This document shows, one piece after another, positions 33,705 to 41,096 of a DNA stretch of 53,218 bases. The number at the start of each line of letters is the position of its first letter. Position 1 is the first letter of the stretch. The position numbers and the translations under genes were made by a program. The stretch is from Chloroflexota bacterium. Its GTDB lineage: Bacteria; Chloroflexota; UBA11872; UBA12225; JAJDUF01. The notes beneath the pieces are model-generated. The model ran no database searches and was not told where the DNA came from. It worked only from the letters and a program-made list of their open reading frames with translations. The DNA is taken from the NCBI GenBank assembly GCA_022826725.1, contig JAJDUF010000014.1, forward strand, positions 1 through 53,218, given 5' to 3'.

Positions 33705-34241
33705 ATGGCTAGGCGAGAGCATGGGGGTGACACGGGGCAGACCGATCTGCTCGGCGGGCGCCGGGTAGCCAAGTCGGATGTGAGGATCGAGGCGTTGGGC
33801 GCGCTCGATGAGGCCACCAGCGCGCTCGGCGTGGCGCGCCAGGGCGTACAGCGGCCGCAAGCCGGGGAGGTGCTGCGGCAAGCGCAGCGCGACCTGTATC
33901 AGCTCATGGCCGAGCTGGCGATGCCGCCGGAGCATCCCAAGCGGGTGCGCGTGACCGCGGAGCGGGTGGAGTGGGTCGAACAGGCCTTGGAGGAATTGGA
34001 GGCCGCCGTGACCATTCCGGCCAAGTTCGTGCTGCCGGGCGCGTGCGCGGCGTCGGCCGGCGTGGACTATGCGCGCGCGGTGGTGCGCCGGGCGGAACGG
34101 CGAGTGGTGGAGGTCGCCCACGCGGAGGGAGCGCCCAACCCGCATCTGCTGACCTACATCAACCGGCTCTCGCTGCTGCTCTACATGGTGGCACGGGCGG
34201 AGGACGTGGCAGCGGGTGTGGATTTTGATATTGCGGGGTAG
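33705..34241 (+). CDS. PduO-type cob(I)alamin adenosyltransferase
   Basis: 178 residues from the ATG at 33705 behind GAGGAGG. The enzyme adds the adenosyl group of ATP to cob(I)alamin to give coenzyme B12. Family features: the DLLGGRRVAKSDVRIEALGALDE block (ATP-binding strand and the Lys/Arg/Asp-Glu motif) and PGACAASAGVDYARAVVRRAERRVV near residue 110, then LTYINRLSLLLYMVARAED at the end. The usual TRTGDDGTT N-terminus is changed to HGGDTGQT. It fits the GlmL-like gene 10 kb away, as both relate to B12 metabolism. Confidence 0.92.
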   Translation: MARREHGGDTGQTDLLGGRRVAKSDVRIEALGALDEATSALGVARQGVQRPQAGEVLRQAQRDLYQLMAELAMPPEHPKRVRVTAERVEWVEQALEELEAAVTIPAKFVLPGACAASAGVDYARAVVRRAERRVVEVAHAEGAPNPHLLTYINRLSLLLYMVARAEDVAAGVDFDIAG

Positions 34242-34254
34242 GGTGGGGGGCTTT

Positions 34255-34354
34255 CCTCACCCACTGACGGGCCAAAGCCGCACGGATAGGGCCAGGTGTG
34301 GTGCGGCTTTGGCCCATCACCCGTCCCCCTCTCCACCATGATGGAGAGGGGGAG
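34255..34354. repeat. module A interrupted by nested palindrome F2
   Basis: CCTCACCC, then AC and F2 (34265-34319, arms TGACGGGCCAAAGCCGCAC and GTGCGGCTTTGGCCCATCA, one G-T mismatch), then CCCGTCCCCCTCTCC. Same insertion point as at 32413-32513. Confidence 0.9.
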
Positions 34355-34455
34355 TCCGTTGGAGGTAGGCGGGTGCGCCGGGCCGAAGGGGTGGCCGCTA
34401 TTCATCTATCATGCATATTACTATAAGCCATCTTATAGCTTGCAACCTAGGTTGC

Positions 34456-34484
34456 TTGCTTTTCCCCATCCTGCGGCTTATATA
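34456..34484 (+). promoter_or_regulatory. candidate promoter of the gene at 34567
   Basis: TTGCTT (34456-34461), a 17-base spacer and TATATA (34479-34484), directly beside two inverted repeats that could be operators. The best housekeeping-type promoter in the window. Confidence 0.55.
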
Positions 34485-34566
34485 GAAATAGGCCTACCCG
34501 GAGGGGGTAGGGATTGAAGCGGGAGCCGGTAGGACAAACCCTGCCGCTCAAGAAGGAGGTGATCGC

Positions 34567-34989
34567 ATGAGTATTCAACGTTTCCTTGACGACTGCGACG
34601 AGAACGGGAGAGCAGCCTTCATCCGTATTTTTACGTTTGCCCGAGAAAAGGCCATGCCCATCAATTGGGGTAACCCGGGTTTCTCCGTAAATGTTGGCCT
34701 CGGCAGAACTCGCGTTGCCTTCTGCTATGGGAACCCGCCTCACTCAGCACGTGGACAGAGCGTTTTCATACCACTGCGTGCCGAAAATGCTGTTGGAAAG
34801 GCTGCGATCCCCGAGGAGCGCATTCAGCAGCTTGAGGAACTAGCACTAAGCATCGGGATTTTTGAACCTGCCGGTCGTCAGAGTCTCAGATGTCCAATCG
34901 AGCGGAGGCTGACGGACACAGAAATGGATTCTCTCCTCACCTGGTTTGAGCTTGTGGCGGAGGCTATTCGGGAGCACGGGCTGAGGTGA
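34567..34989 (+). CDS. hypothetical protein, GC-poor relative to neighbours
   Basis: 140 residues behind a strong ribosome site (AAGAAGGAGGTGATCGC). Soluble; the middle (RTRVAFCYGNPP...GQSVFIPLR) is beta-rich and the C-terminus helical. I do not recognise the family. GC is about 50% in 34621-34680 by hand count, far below nearby genes. Together with the AT-rich promoter region and its inverted repeats this suggests a recent arrival with its own control region. Confidence 0.65.
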   Translation: MSIQRFLDDCDENGRAAFIRIFTFAREKAMPINWGNPGFSVNVGLGRTRVAFCYGNPPHSARGQSVFIPLRAENAVGKAAIPEERIQQLEELALSIGIFEPAGRQSLRCPIERRLTDTEMDSLLTWFELVAEAIREHGLR

Positions 34990-35018
34990 GAAGGGGGTGA
35001 GTTCGCTGCTGGGGCTGG

Positions 35019-35073
35019 CCCCCCTATGGTCCCCCCGCTGCGGCGGGGGGACGGGGATTCCTGCGAAAGCGGT
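35019..35073. repeat. palindromic repeat modules C then D (short)
   Basis: CCCCCCTATGGTCCCCCCGC hairpin followed by GGATTCCTGCGAAAGCGG. It fills the gap before the methyltransferase start, and the upstream in-frame extension of that gene is entirely this repeat. Confidence 0.8.
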
Positions 35074-35089
35074 AAGGGTGGAGGGTGTG

Positions 35090-35908
35090 ATGAGTGGGCG
35101 ATCGGTTGATCCGGCATATCTGCGGTATCAGTACGGTACGGCGGAGAAGCTGAACATCCGGATTGCGAGTCACGAGCGCTATAGCGAGCGGGCGCTGGAC
35201 TTTCGCGCGTGGGTGCTCCGGTGGCTCGACCCGGCACCGGGGCTGACGGTGCTGGACGTGGGCTGCGGCTCCGGCGCGTTCCACCGGGCCTTGGGGCAGC
35301 ATGGCACACGGATTATCGGCTGCGACCGGTCGCCGGGGATGGTGCAGGAGGTGCTGGCGCAGGCGGCGCAGTACCGGCTGCCGGTCGGCGCCTGCCAGGC
35401 CGATGCCGAGATGCTGCCTTTCGCGGCCGGGAGCTGTGATCGCGTGATGGCGAATCACATGCTGTACCACGTGCCCAATCAGGAGCGGGCGCTACGCGAG
35501 TTGCGGCGTGTGCTCAAGCCGGGTGGTCGCATCGTCATGGCGACCAACGCAGCGGATCACGGTCGGCGCATCCGCGACTTGCACGACGAGATAGCCGGTG
35601 AGTTGGGTTATACGCCGACCGGCAATGCGGCCGGCCGGTTCACGCTCGATGATCTGCCGCTGGTGCAGCGGGTGTTTGCGGCTGCCGAGCGGCACGTCGT
35701 CCGCAACGCTTTCGTCTTCCCGACTGCGGAGGCGGCTCTCGCCTATTACGCCTCGGGACAGGTGGATGCAATCGCGGAACGGGACGCAGACGGTAGCCAC
35801 CGGGGGAAGCTGCTGCCGCTCATGGGGGCACGGATTGAGGCAATTATCGCGCGGGAAGGGGTGTTCCGCGTGCCCAAGGACGCGGGCTGCTTTGTGGCGT
35901 CAGTGTAG
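35090..35908 (+). CDS. class I SAM-dependent methyltransferase
   Basis: 272 residues from the ATG at 35090, chosen because the earlier frame is repeat sequence and GGAGGGTG lies upstream. The Rossmann-like fold shows motif I VLDVGCGSGAFHRAL near residue 50, a D-rich motif II (IGCDRSPGMVQE near 72), CDRVMANHMLYHVPNQERALRE near 115 and LRRVLKPGGRIVMATN near 137. Methyltransferase 11 type; the substrate is not evident. No antibiotic- or quinone-biosynthesis genes are adjacent. Confidence 0.9.
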   Translation: MSGRSVDPAYLRYQYGTAEKLNIRIASHERYSERALDFRAWVLRWLDPAPGLTVLDVGCGSGAFHRALGQHGTRIIGCDRSPGMVQEVLAQAAQYRLPVGACQADAEMLPFAAGSCDRVMANHMLYHVPNQERALRELRRVLKPGGRIVMATNAADHGRRIRDLHDEIAGELGYTPTGNAAGRFTLDDLPLVQRVFAAAERHVVRNAFVFPTAEAALAYYASGQVDAIAERDADGSHRGKLLPLMGARIEAIIAREGVFRVPKDAGCFVASV

Positions 35909-35964
35909 GGCGGCTCCCCTATGGCCCTCCTGACAAGGGTGGGGTTTTGGGCGGGAAGTGGTTT

Positions 35965-36084
35965 GGACCTAACCCCCGGCCCCTTCCCTGGAGGGAAGGG
36001 GAGTGATAGAGATGGGAAGGCTGCCCTCACCCCGGCCCTCTCCCAGGGGGAGAGGGGGTGGATTCCCGCTGGCGCGGGAATGAC
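35965..36084. repeat. palindromic repeat modules B, A (short), D
   Basis: B at 35965-36004, short A at 36024-36059 and D (GATTCCCGCTGGCGCGGGAA) ending at 36084. A partial C-like piece (CCCCTATGGCCCTCCTGACA) precedes them at 35917. Confidence 0.8.
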
Positions 36085-36195
36085 GGTCTCCCAGTAGCGA
36101 CTGCTGATTGTAGCAGTGGTGTATAGGGCAACCGGGAGGGCGGGGATTGACGGCGGGGGAAGCAGACGCTACCCTCACTGAGCGGAAGAGAGGGA

Positions 36196-37362
36196 GTGGT
36201 GGAGACATTTCTCGGGTATCGGCGCCCCGACGGGACGGTGGGGGTGCGGAATCACGTGGCGATCATTCCGGCGGTGGTCTGTGCGAATACGGTCGTGCAG
36301 CGGATCGCGCAGTTGGTGCCGGGGACGGTGGCGCTGCCGCATCCCCATGGCTGTGCCCAGATCGGCGACGACGTGCAGATGACGATGTGGAGCCTGGCCG
36401 GGGCGGCGGCCAACCCGAACGTTGCGGCTGCGTTGATCGTGGGGCTGGGGTGCGAAACGTGCCAATCCACGGACGTGCTGGACCTCGCGCAGGAGCGGAC
36501 CCCCGGTAAGCGGTTGGAACGCTTCTCGATCCAGGAGGCCGGTGGCTCGATCAAGGCCATCCAGCGCGGGGTGGAGACGGCCCGGGCGCTCGTCGCCGAG
36601 GTCGCGACGCAGCAACCGGCGCCGACGCCGGTGAGCGAGTTGGTCGTGGGGACCGAGTGTGGGGGCTATGACGCCACCTCGGGCACGGCGGCCAACCCGA
36701 CCGTGGGGATCGTCGCGGATTGGCTCGTGGCGCAGGGCGCGACCGTGCTCTTGGGTGAGACGGCGGAGTTCTTCGGCGCCGAGCGGTCATTGGCCCGCCG
36801 TGCCCACGACAAGGCAACGGCGCAGCGGCTCTATGAGATTGTGGCGCGCCTGGAGGCCGAGGCGCAGTACGTCGGCGAAAGCGTCGCCGGCGCAGCCACG
36901 CCGACGGCTACCGACGACGACTCCGGCGGGCGCGCCGAGGCGGCGCTGGGCTGTATTCGCAAGGGCGGGACGACGGAGGTGCAGGAGGTAGTGGGCTTCT
37001 CTGACCGGCCCACCCGCGCCGGACTGGTCGTGATGGATACGCCCAGCCACGATACGGTGGCGCTGACCGGGATGGTCACCGGGGGAGCGCAGGTGTGTAT
37101 TGCCACGACGGGCCGCGGCTCGCCGGTGGGTAACGCGCTGGCGCCGGTCATCAACGTGACCGCCAATCCACGCACGGCGGCGCGGATGGGCGACAATATA
37201 GACCTGTCGCTGGCCGGCATCGTCGAGGGAACGGATACGCCGGACGCGCTCGCAGCGGAGTTGACTGCGCTGACGGTCGAGGTGGCGCGGGGCGAGCTGA
37301 CCGCTGCGGAGATCATCGGGCACGAGGAGTTCGCGCTGTACCGTATTGGGCCGCAGGTGTAG
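36196..37362 (+). CDS. UxaA-family hydro-lyase, copy with conserved cysteines
   Basis: 388 residues; GTG 36196 or, nearer to GAGGGAG, GTG 36199. Related to the large domain of altronate/galactarate dehydratases (UxaA) and of sulfolactate sulfo-lyase SuyB, which remove water or sulfite from sugar acids with iron. Visible family signatures: RRPDGTVGVRNHV near the start, HPHGCAQ, VGLGCETCQ and TECGGYDATSGTAANP. It lacks the N-terminal SAF domain, as the large subunits of split enzymes do. A close paralogue follows in tandem. Substrate unknown. Confidence 0.85.
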   Translation: MVETFLGYRRPDGTVGVRNHVAIIPAVVCANTVVQRIAQLVPGTVALPHPHGCAQIGDDVQMTMWSLAGAAANPNVAAALIVGLGCETCQSTDVLDLAQERTPGKRLERFSIQEAGGSIKAIQRGVETARALVAEVATQQPAPTPVSELVVGTECGGYDATSGTAANPTVGIVADWLVAQGATVLLGETAEFFGAERSLARRAHDKATAQRLYEIVARLEAEAQYVGESVAGAATPTATDDDSGGRAEAALGCIRKGGTTEVQEVVGFSDRPTRAGLVVMDTPSHDTVALTGMVTGGAQVCIATTGRGSPVGNALAPVINVTANPRTAARMGDNIDLSLAGIVEGTDTPDALAAELTALTVEVARGELTAAEIIGHEEFALYRIGPQV

Positions 37363-37376
37363 AGTGGATTGCCGGT

Positions 37377-37451
37377 CCTCACCCCCCGGCCCCCTCTCCA
37401 TCGCGGAGCGATAGATGAGGGGGAGTGGATTCCCGCTTTCGCGGGAATGAC
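37377..37451. repeat. palindromic repeat modules A (variant loop) then D
   Basis: CCTCACCCCCCGGCCCCCTC followed by TCCATCGCGGAGCGATAGAT and AGGGGGAGT. The extra GCGATAG in the loop recurs at 40212-40248. D (GGATTCCCGCTTTCGCGGGA) follows. Confidence 0.82.
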
Positions 37452-37505
37452 AGGTCAGAGCACGGCTGCGGCTGAGGGGGAGTGATGGCGAGGGAGTGTA
37501 GGTAG

Positions 37506-38672
37506 GTGCGGACGTTTTTGGGGTATCGGCGGCCCGACGGGCAGGTGGGTATCCGCAATCACGTGCTGGTCATTCCGGCGAATGGGTATGCCAGTACGGT
37601 TGCCGAGCGGATTGCCCGGCTCGTGCCGGGGGTGATTGCGATTACTCATCCACACGGTGCAGCGCAGCTTGGCGAGGATACCCGGCTGACCGAGTACACG
37701 CTGGCCGGCGCCGCGGCCAATCCCAACATCGGCGCGGCGCTGCTGGTCGGGCTGGATGGCGAGCAAGGCGAGGCCGAGCGGGTTCGCACGCTGGCGGCGG
37801 AGCGCTCGCCCGGCAAGCGCTACGAGGCCCTTGCGATTCAAGACGAGGGCGGCTCGATCAAGGCGATCCGTCGCGGCTGCGCCATCGCCAAGGACCTGCT
37901 GCGTCACGTGGCGGGCGACGAGCGGAGTGCGGTGCCGGTCGGCGAGCTAATCCTGGCGACCCAATGCGGCGGGTCGGATTCTACTTCGGGGATGGCCTCG
38001 AATCCGACGGTCGGCGTGGTCTCGGACTTGCTGATCGAGCAGGGCGGCACGTCCATCCTGGCGGAGACGCCGGAGTTGATGGGGGCCGAGCATATCTTGG
38101 CGCGGCGCGCCCGCAACGAGCAGGTGTCTCGGCAGCTAGTCGAGATCGTGGCCAACGTGGAGAAAGAGGCGCAGCACGTCGGCGCGACGGTGGCGGGCGG
38201 CAATCCCACGCCGGGGAACGTCGCCGGCGGCTTGACTACTATCGAGGAGAAATCGCTCGGCTGTATCTACAAGGGCGGGACGACGACCGTCGAAGAGGTC
38301 ATCGGCTATGCCGACCGGCCCACGCGCCGGGGACTGGTGGTGATGGATACGCCGGGACACGACCCCATTTCGGTTTCCGGCGAGCTTGCCGGGGGCGCCC
38401 AGGTGTGCATTTTCACGACGGGCCGCGGCTCGCCGGTGGGCAACGCGCTGGGGCCGGTTATCAAGGTGACGGCAAACCCGCAGACGGCGGCGCGGATGGA
38501 CGACAACATGGACTTCTCGGCCGCGGGGATGATCGCCGGCGCGACGGATAAAGAAACGCTGGGGCGGGAGCTGTTCGAGCTGATGCTGCGCGTCGCCAGC
38601 GGTGAGCCGACCCGCGCCGAGATCATCGGGCACACGGAGTTCGCGCTGTACCGCATCGGGCCGCAGGTGTAG
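37506..38672 (+). CDS. UxaA-family protein, paralogue lacking the conserved cysteines
   Basis: 388 residues, the same length as its upstream neighbour, ending with the same ALYRIGPQV. The overall pattern is conserved: RRPDGQVGIRNHV near the start, CGGSDSTSGMASNP, the shared KGGTT region, TTGRGSPVGNALGPVI and RAEIIGHTEFALYRIG. At the positions where the first copy has HGC, GLGCE and ECGG, this one has HGAAQ, GLDGEQ and QCGG. It may be a structural partner in a heteromeric enzyme, or work without the same metal site. Confidence 0.85.
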   Translation: MRTFLGYRRPDGQVGIRNHVLVIPANGYASTVAERIARLVPGVIAITHPHGAAQLGEDTRLTEYTLAGAAANPNIGAALLVGLDGEQGEAERVRTLAAERSPGKRYEALAIQDEGGSIKAIRRGCAIAKDLLRHVAGDERSAVPVGELILATQCGGSDSTSGMASNPTVGVVSDLLIEQGGTSILAETPELMGAEHILARRARNEQVSRQLVEIVANVEKEAQHVGATVAGGNPTPGNVAGGLTTIEEKSLGCIYKGGTTTVEEVIGYADRPTRRGLVVMDTPGHDPISVSGELAGGAQVCIFTTGRGSPVGNALGPVIKVTANPQTAARMDDNMDFSAAGMIAGATDKETLGRELFELMLRVASGEPTRAEIIGHTEFALYRIGPQV

Positions 38673-38680
38673 TGTGGGTT

Positions 38681-38722
38681 GGACCTAACCCCCGGCCCCT
38701 TCCCTGCCAGGGAAGGGGAGTC
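38681..38722. repeat. palindromic repeat module B
   Basis: GGACCTAACCCCCGGCCCCT then TCCCTGCCAGGGAAGGGGAG. In the gap after the second UxaA gene. Confidence 0.82.
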
Positions 38723-38760
38723 AGCGTTGGCGATACACTCCTACGGAAGCAGGATGGTCA

Positions 38761-39057
38761 ATGGCAATCTGGCTGATCGTGATAGGCGTGGTCGCGTTTG
38801 CGTTGGGGCTGGTGGCACTGTTGCTTGCCGAGGCGGTGGCGGCGCGCTTGGCGACGGTCGGCAACCGCCCGGAACTGACGCCGGTGGCGCGCGGTGGCAC
38901 GAGCCACGACCGGATGGAGGCGCTGATCGAAAGCCAGACTACCGCTCGCCGGCAGCGGCGAGTCTTGGCGCGTGCCGTCCGGCGGATCGGGATGGCGCTG
39001 ACCGTGATCGCGATGCTCCCCCTCGCCGGGGGAGTGATTATCCTGCTCTCGCAGTAG
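38761..39057 (+). CDS. small membrane protein with two helices
   Basis: 98 residues with hydrophobic segments IWLIVIGVVAFALGLVALLL at the start and MALTVIAMLPLAGGVIILL at the end, separated by a basic 45-residue cytoplasmic loop (DRMEALIESQTTARRQRRVL). I do not recognise it. It is 16 bases upstream of a secreted-protein gene with a good ribosome site, so the two are probably co-transcribed. Confidence 0.6.
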   Translation: MAIWLIVIGVVAFALGLVALLLAEAVAARLATVGNRPELTPVARGGTSHDRMEALIESQTTARRQRRVLARAVRRIGMALTVIAMLPLAGGVIILLSQ

Positions 39058-39073
39058 CCGGAGGTCGCGGGCT

Positions 39074-39982
39074 ATGAACGGCCGACGTTGGATTACCTCA
39101 CCCCCCGGCCCCCTCTCCACACATGTGGAGAGGGGGAGTCGTGTAGCGACGGGGGTAAGGCCGGCGGCCTGGCTTGCTATTGCGCTGTTGGTTGTGCTGG
39201 CGCACTTACAGGCGGGGCCGGTGGCGGCGCAGGAGGCCGGGCCGCCGAGCCGGTGCGATAACTGGCAGTTGACGGGACGCTGGTCGGCCGCGACGACGGA
39301 AGCCGGCAGGAACAGGAGCCTCGTCAATACGACGCTGCACCTCGTCCAGCGGGGGAGTTTGCTGGTCGGGCGCTGGACGCCGCTGGAAGGCCGCGAGGTA
39401 GTCGTCGAAGGCAGCATCGCTGCCGGTATTGCGCGGCTGACCTTCCTCAAGGCGGACGCGCCGCGCCATATGGTACTGGCTGTGGCCAGCGACGGCACCC
39501 GGCTCGGCGGGCGCTGGACGGAACCGGGTACCGACGGCGGGGAGTTCTGGGCGCGGGGCGAGGCCGTCTGCCCGCAAGCACCGGCTGCACCGGCGCCGCC
39601 GTCGCCCGGACCGGCCAACGCCTCCTGCGTGGCCTGGGACGTGACCGGCCAGTGGGGCGTGTACTGGCCGACCGGGGGCGCGCGGTTGGGCAACACGGCG
39701 GGGCCAGGGGCTTGGACGCTGCACCTCTGGCAGGATCAGCAGGAACTCATCGGCTGGTACCAATCGGCGGACCGCACCGCGTACTGGCCCGTGGATGGGG
39801 AGGTGCTGGGCCGGCGGCTCAAGGTGACACTGCGCTTGGAGGAGACCTTGTGGGTGGAGCGCAACTTCCTGCTGTCCAGGCACGGCCGCAGCGCCCGTGC
39901 CTACTGGCCGACCGACTTGGGGGCGGTGGGCGCGGAAGTCATCACCGGCCAGGCGGCCTGCGCCGTGCCCCTTGCACGGTAG
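39074..39982 (+). CDS. secreted protein with two W-x-x-TG-x-W repeats
   Basis: 302 residues. The ATG at 39074 has GGAGG nine bases upstream. A signal peptide core lies at about residues 30-50 (AAWLAIALLVVLAHL, cleavage after AAA/VAAQ). Residues about 8-22 are encoded by a type A repeat inserted between ribosome site and signal core. The mature part is two related beta-rich domains, each starting CDNWQLTGRW or CVAWDVTGQW and containing LLVGRW or ELIGWY, which may bind a ligand or matrix. Pro-rich linker near residue 175. Confidence 0.75.
   Translation: MNGRRWITSPPGPLSTHVERGSRVATGVRPAAWLAIALLVVLAHLQAGPVAAQEAGPPSRCDNWQLTGRWSAATTEAGRNRSLVNTTLHLVQRGSLLVGRWTPLEGREVVVEGSIAAGIARLTFLKADAPRHMVLAVASDGTRLGGRWTEPGTDGGEFWARGEAVCPQAPAAPAPPSPGPANASCVAWDVTGQWGVYWPTGGARLGNTAGPGAWTLHLWQDQQELIGWYQSADRTAYWPVDGEVLGRRLKVTLRLEETLWVERNFLLSRHGRSARAYWPTDLGAVGAEVITGQAACAVPLAR
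39096..39139. repeat. type A repeat inside a CDS
   Basis: CCTCACCCCCCGGCCCCCTC and its G-rich arm lie in the signal-peptide coding region of the gene at 39074, in frame. Confidence 0.85.
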
Positions 39983-40001
39983 GCGGCGCGGCAGCCCGAC
40001 G

Positions 40002-40248
40002 CCTCACCCCCCGACCCCCTGACGGGCCAAAGCCACACTGATAGTGCCAGGTGTGGTGTGGCTTTGGCCCGTCACCTCTCCACCATGTGGAGAGGGGGTG
40101 TAGCGTTCGGACCGGGGTCTATGAATGGCCCTGGACTGCGGCTTTTGCTGCAATGACCAGCGCTTGGGCGCGATGAATCACGCCCCTACAAAAAACTGCC
40201 CTTGTGAGCTGCCCCCCTCTCCATCGTCGAGCGATAGAGAGGGGGAGT
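40002..40248. repeat. module A with nested palindrome F3, then E, then A variant
   Basis: A begins CCTCACCCCCCGACCCCC; F3 (40020-40074) has perfect 19-base arms TGACGGGCCAAAGCCACAC and GTGTGGCTTTGGCCCGTCA and a 17-base loop; then CCTCTCC restores A. Module E (40101-40191) follows, then a short A with GCGATAG loop at 40212-40248. It fills the 307-base gap between 39982 and 40290. Confidence 0.9.
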
Positions 40249-40289
40249 GTCGTATGATGGACGGGGATAGCTGTAGCAAAGGGGGGAGG

Positions 40290-41003
40290 ATGGCTCCACG
40301 ACGTATTGTGCTGATCGGTGGTGGCACCGCGCGCACGGCGCCGGCAGTGATCGGTGCCTTTCTGACGGCCGGCTATGGGGTGACAGTGACCGGGCGCGAT
40401 CCGGGCCGCCTGCACGCGGCACTGGCGGCGATCCCGGGTGGGGAGGCGGTCCAGGCGGTGATCGCGGACTTGGCCGAGCCGGCTGATGCCGAGCGGGCCG
40501 TCGCGGCGACGCTGGAGCGGTGGGGCCGGGTGGATGCAATGACGACGCTGGTGCAAGCGGCCTTTCTGCAACGGCCCTTTGCCGAGACCAGCCTGGCCGA
40601 TTTCGAGGCGCTTGTCATTGGCGGGCTGTACACGACCTATAACCTGGCGCGAGCGGTGCTGCCGGCGATGCTGGCGGCTGGGGGCGGGCATATCGTGACC
40701 ATTGCCGGCGGGAGCGCGGTGGATCCGGCGCCGGGACGTGCGCTGTTCGGCGCGACAAAAGCGGCCGTCGTGACGCTGACCAAGGGGATTGCCCGCGACT
40801 ACAAGCACCAGGGGATCGTGGCCAACTGCCTGGTGGCCGGGGGGATCGGTACGGAGGCAGCGCGGCAATATCTCAGTGCAGCCGACTTTGCCGCGGCGGC
40901 CACGCCGCAGGAGTTCGCCAACGCGCTGGTCTTCCTGGCTTCTGCGGAGGGATCGGGCATCAACGGAGCCGCGGTCGAGCTGAATGCGCGGGAGGTGGGT
41001 TAG
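40290..41003 (+). CDS. atypical short-chain dehydrogenase/reductase
   Basis: 237 residues from the ATG at 40290 behind GGGGGGAGG; earlier frame is repeat. The fold matches SDR (IVLIGGGTARTAPAV, TGRDPGRL, HIVTIAGGSAVDPA and ATKAAVVTLTKGIARDY), but the glycine motif is GGGTART rather than TGxxxGxG. The catalytic Tyr-x-x-x-Lys is LFGATKAA (Phe for Tyr), and the NNAG block is replaced by LVQAAF. Either it binds a ligand without redox activity or another residue compensates. Confidence 0.8.
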   Translation: MAPRRIVLIGGGTARTAPAVIGAFLTAGYGVTVTGRDPGRLHAALAAIPGGEAVQAVIADLAEPADAERAVAATLERWGRVDAMTTLVQAAFLQRPFAETSLADFEALVIGGLYTTYNLARAVLPAMLAAGGGHIVTIAGGSAVDPAPGRALFGATKAAVVTLTKGIARDYKHQGIVANCLVAGGIGTEAARQYLSAADFAAAATPQEFANALVFLASAEGSGINGAAVELNAREVG

Positions 41004-41096
41004 CGGGGTGGGGGCGTAGCGCCTGGGACGCTGGCCGGGGCGCAGGGTACGTCTCCGGGGGCTATCCGTTTCTTGCGGCTGGGCGATCAAGTCTCG

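Larger units (their letters stand above)
34242..34566. other. 325-bp intergenic region with AT-rich hairpin pair
   Basis: Holds the nested A/F2 repeat. Beyond it, in unusually AT-rich DNA, lie inverted repeat CTATAAG/CTTATAG (34421-34438), the perfect 14-base palindrome GCAACCTAGGTTGC (34442-34455) and the promoter described separately. No gene is seen before 34567. Confidence 0.6.

Noticed and set aside
34511..34520. GGATTGAAGC, similar to a CRISPR repeat end
   Set aside because: Single copy with no spacing pattern or cas gene nearby.
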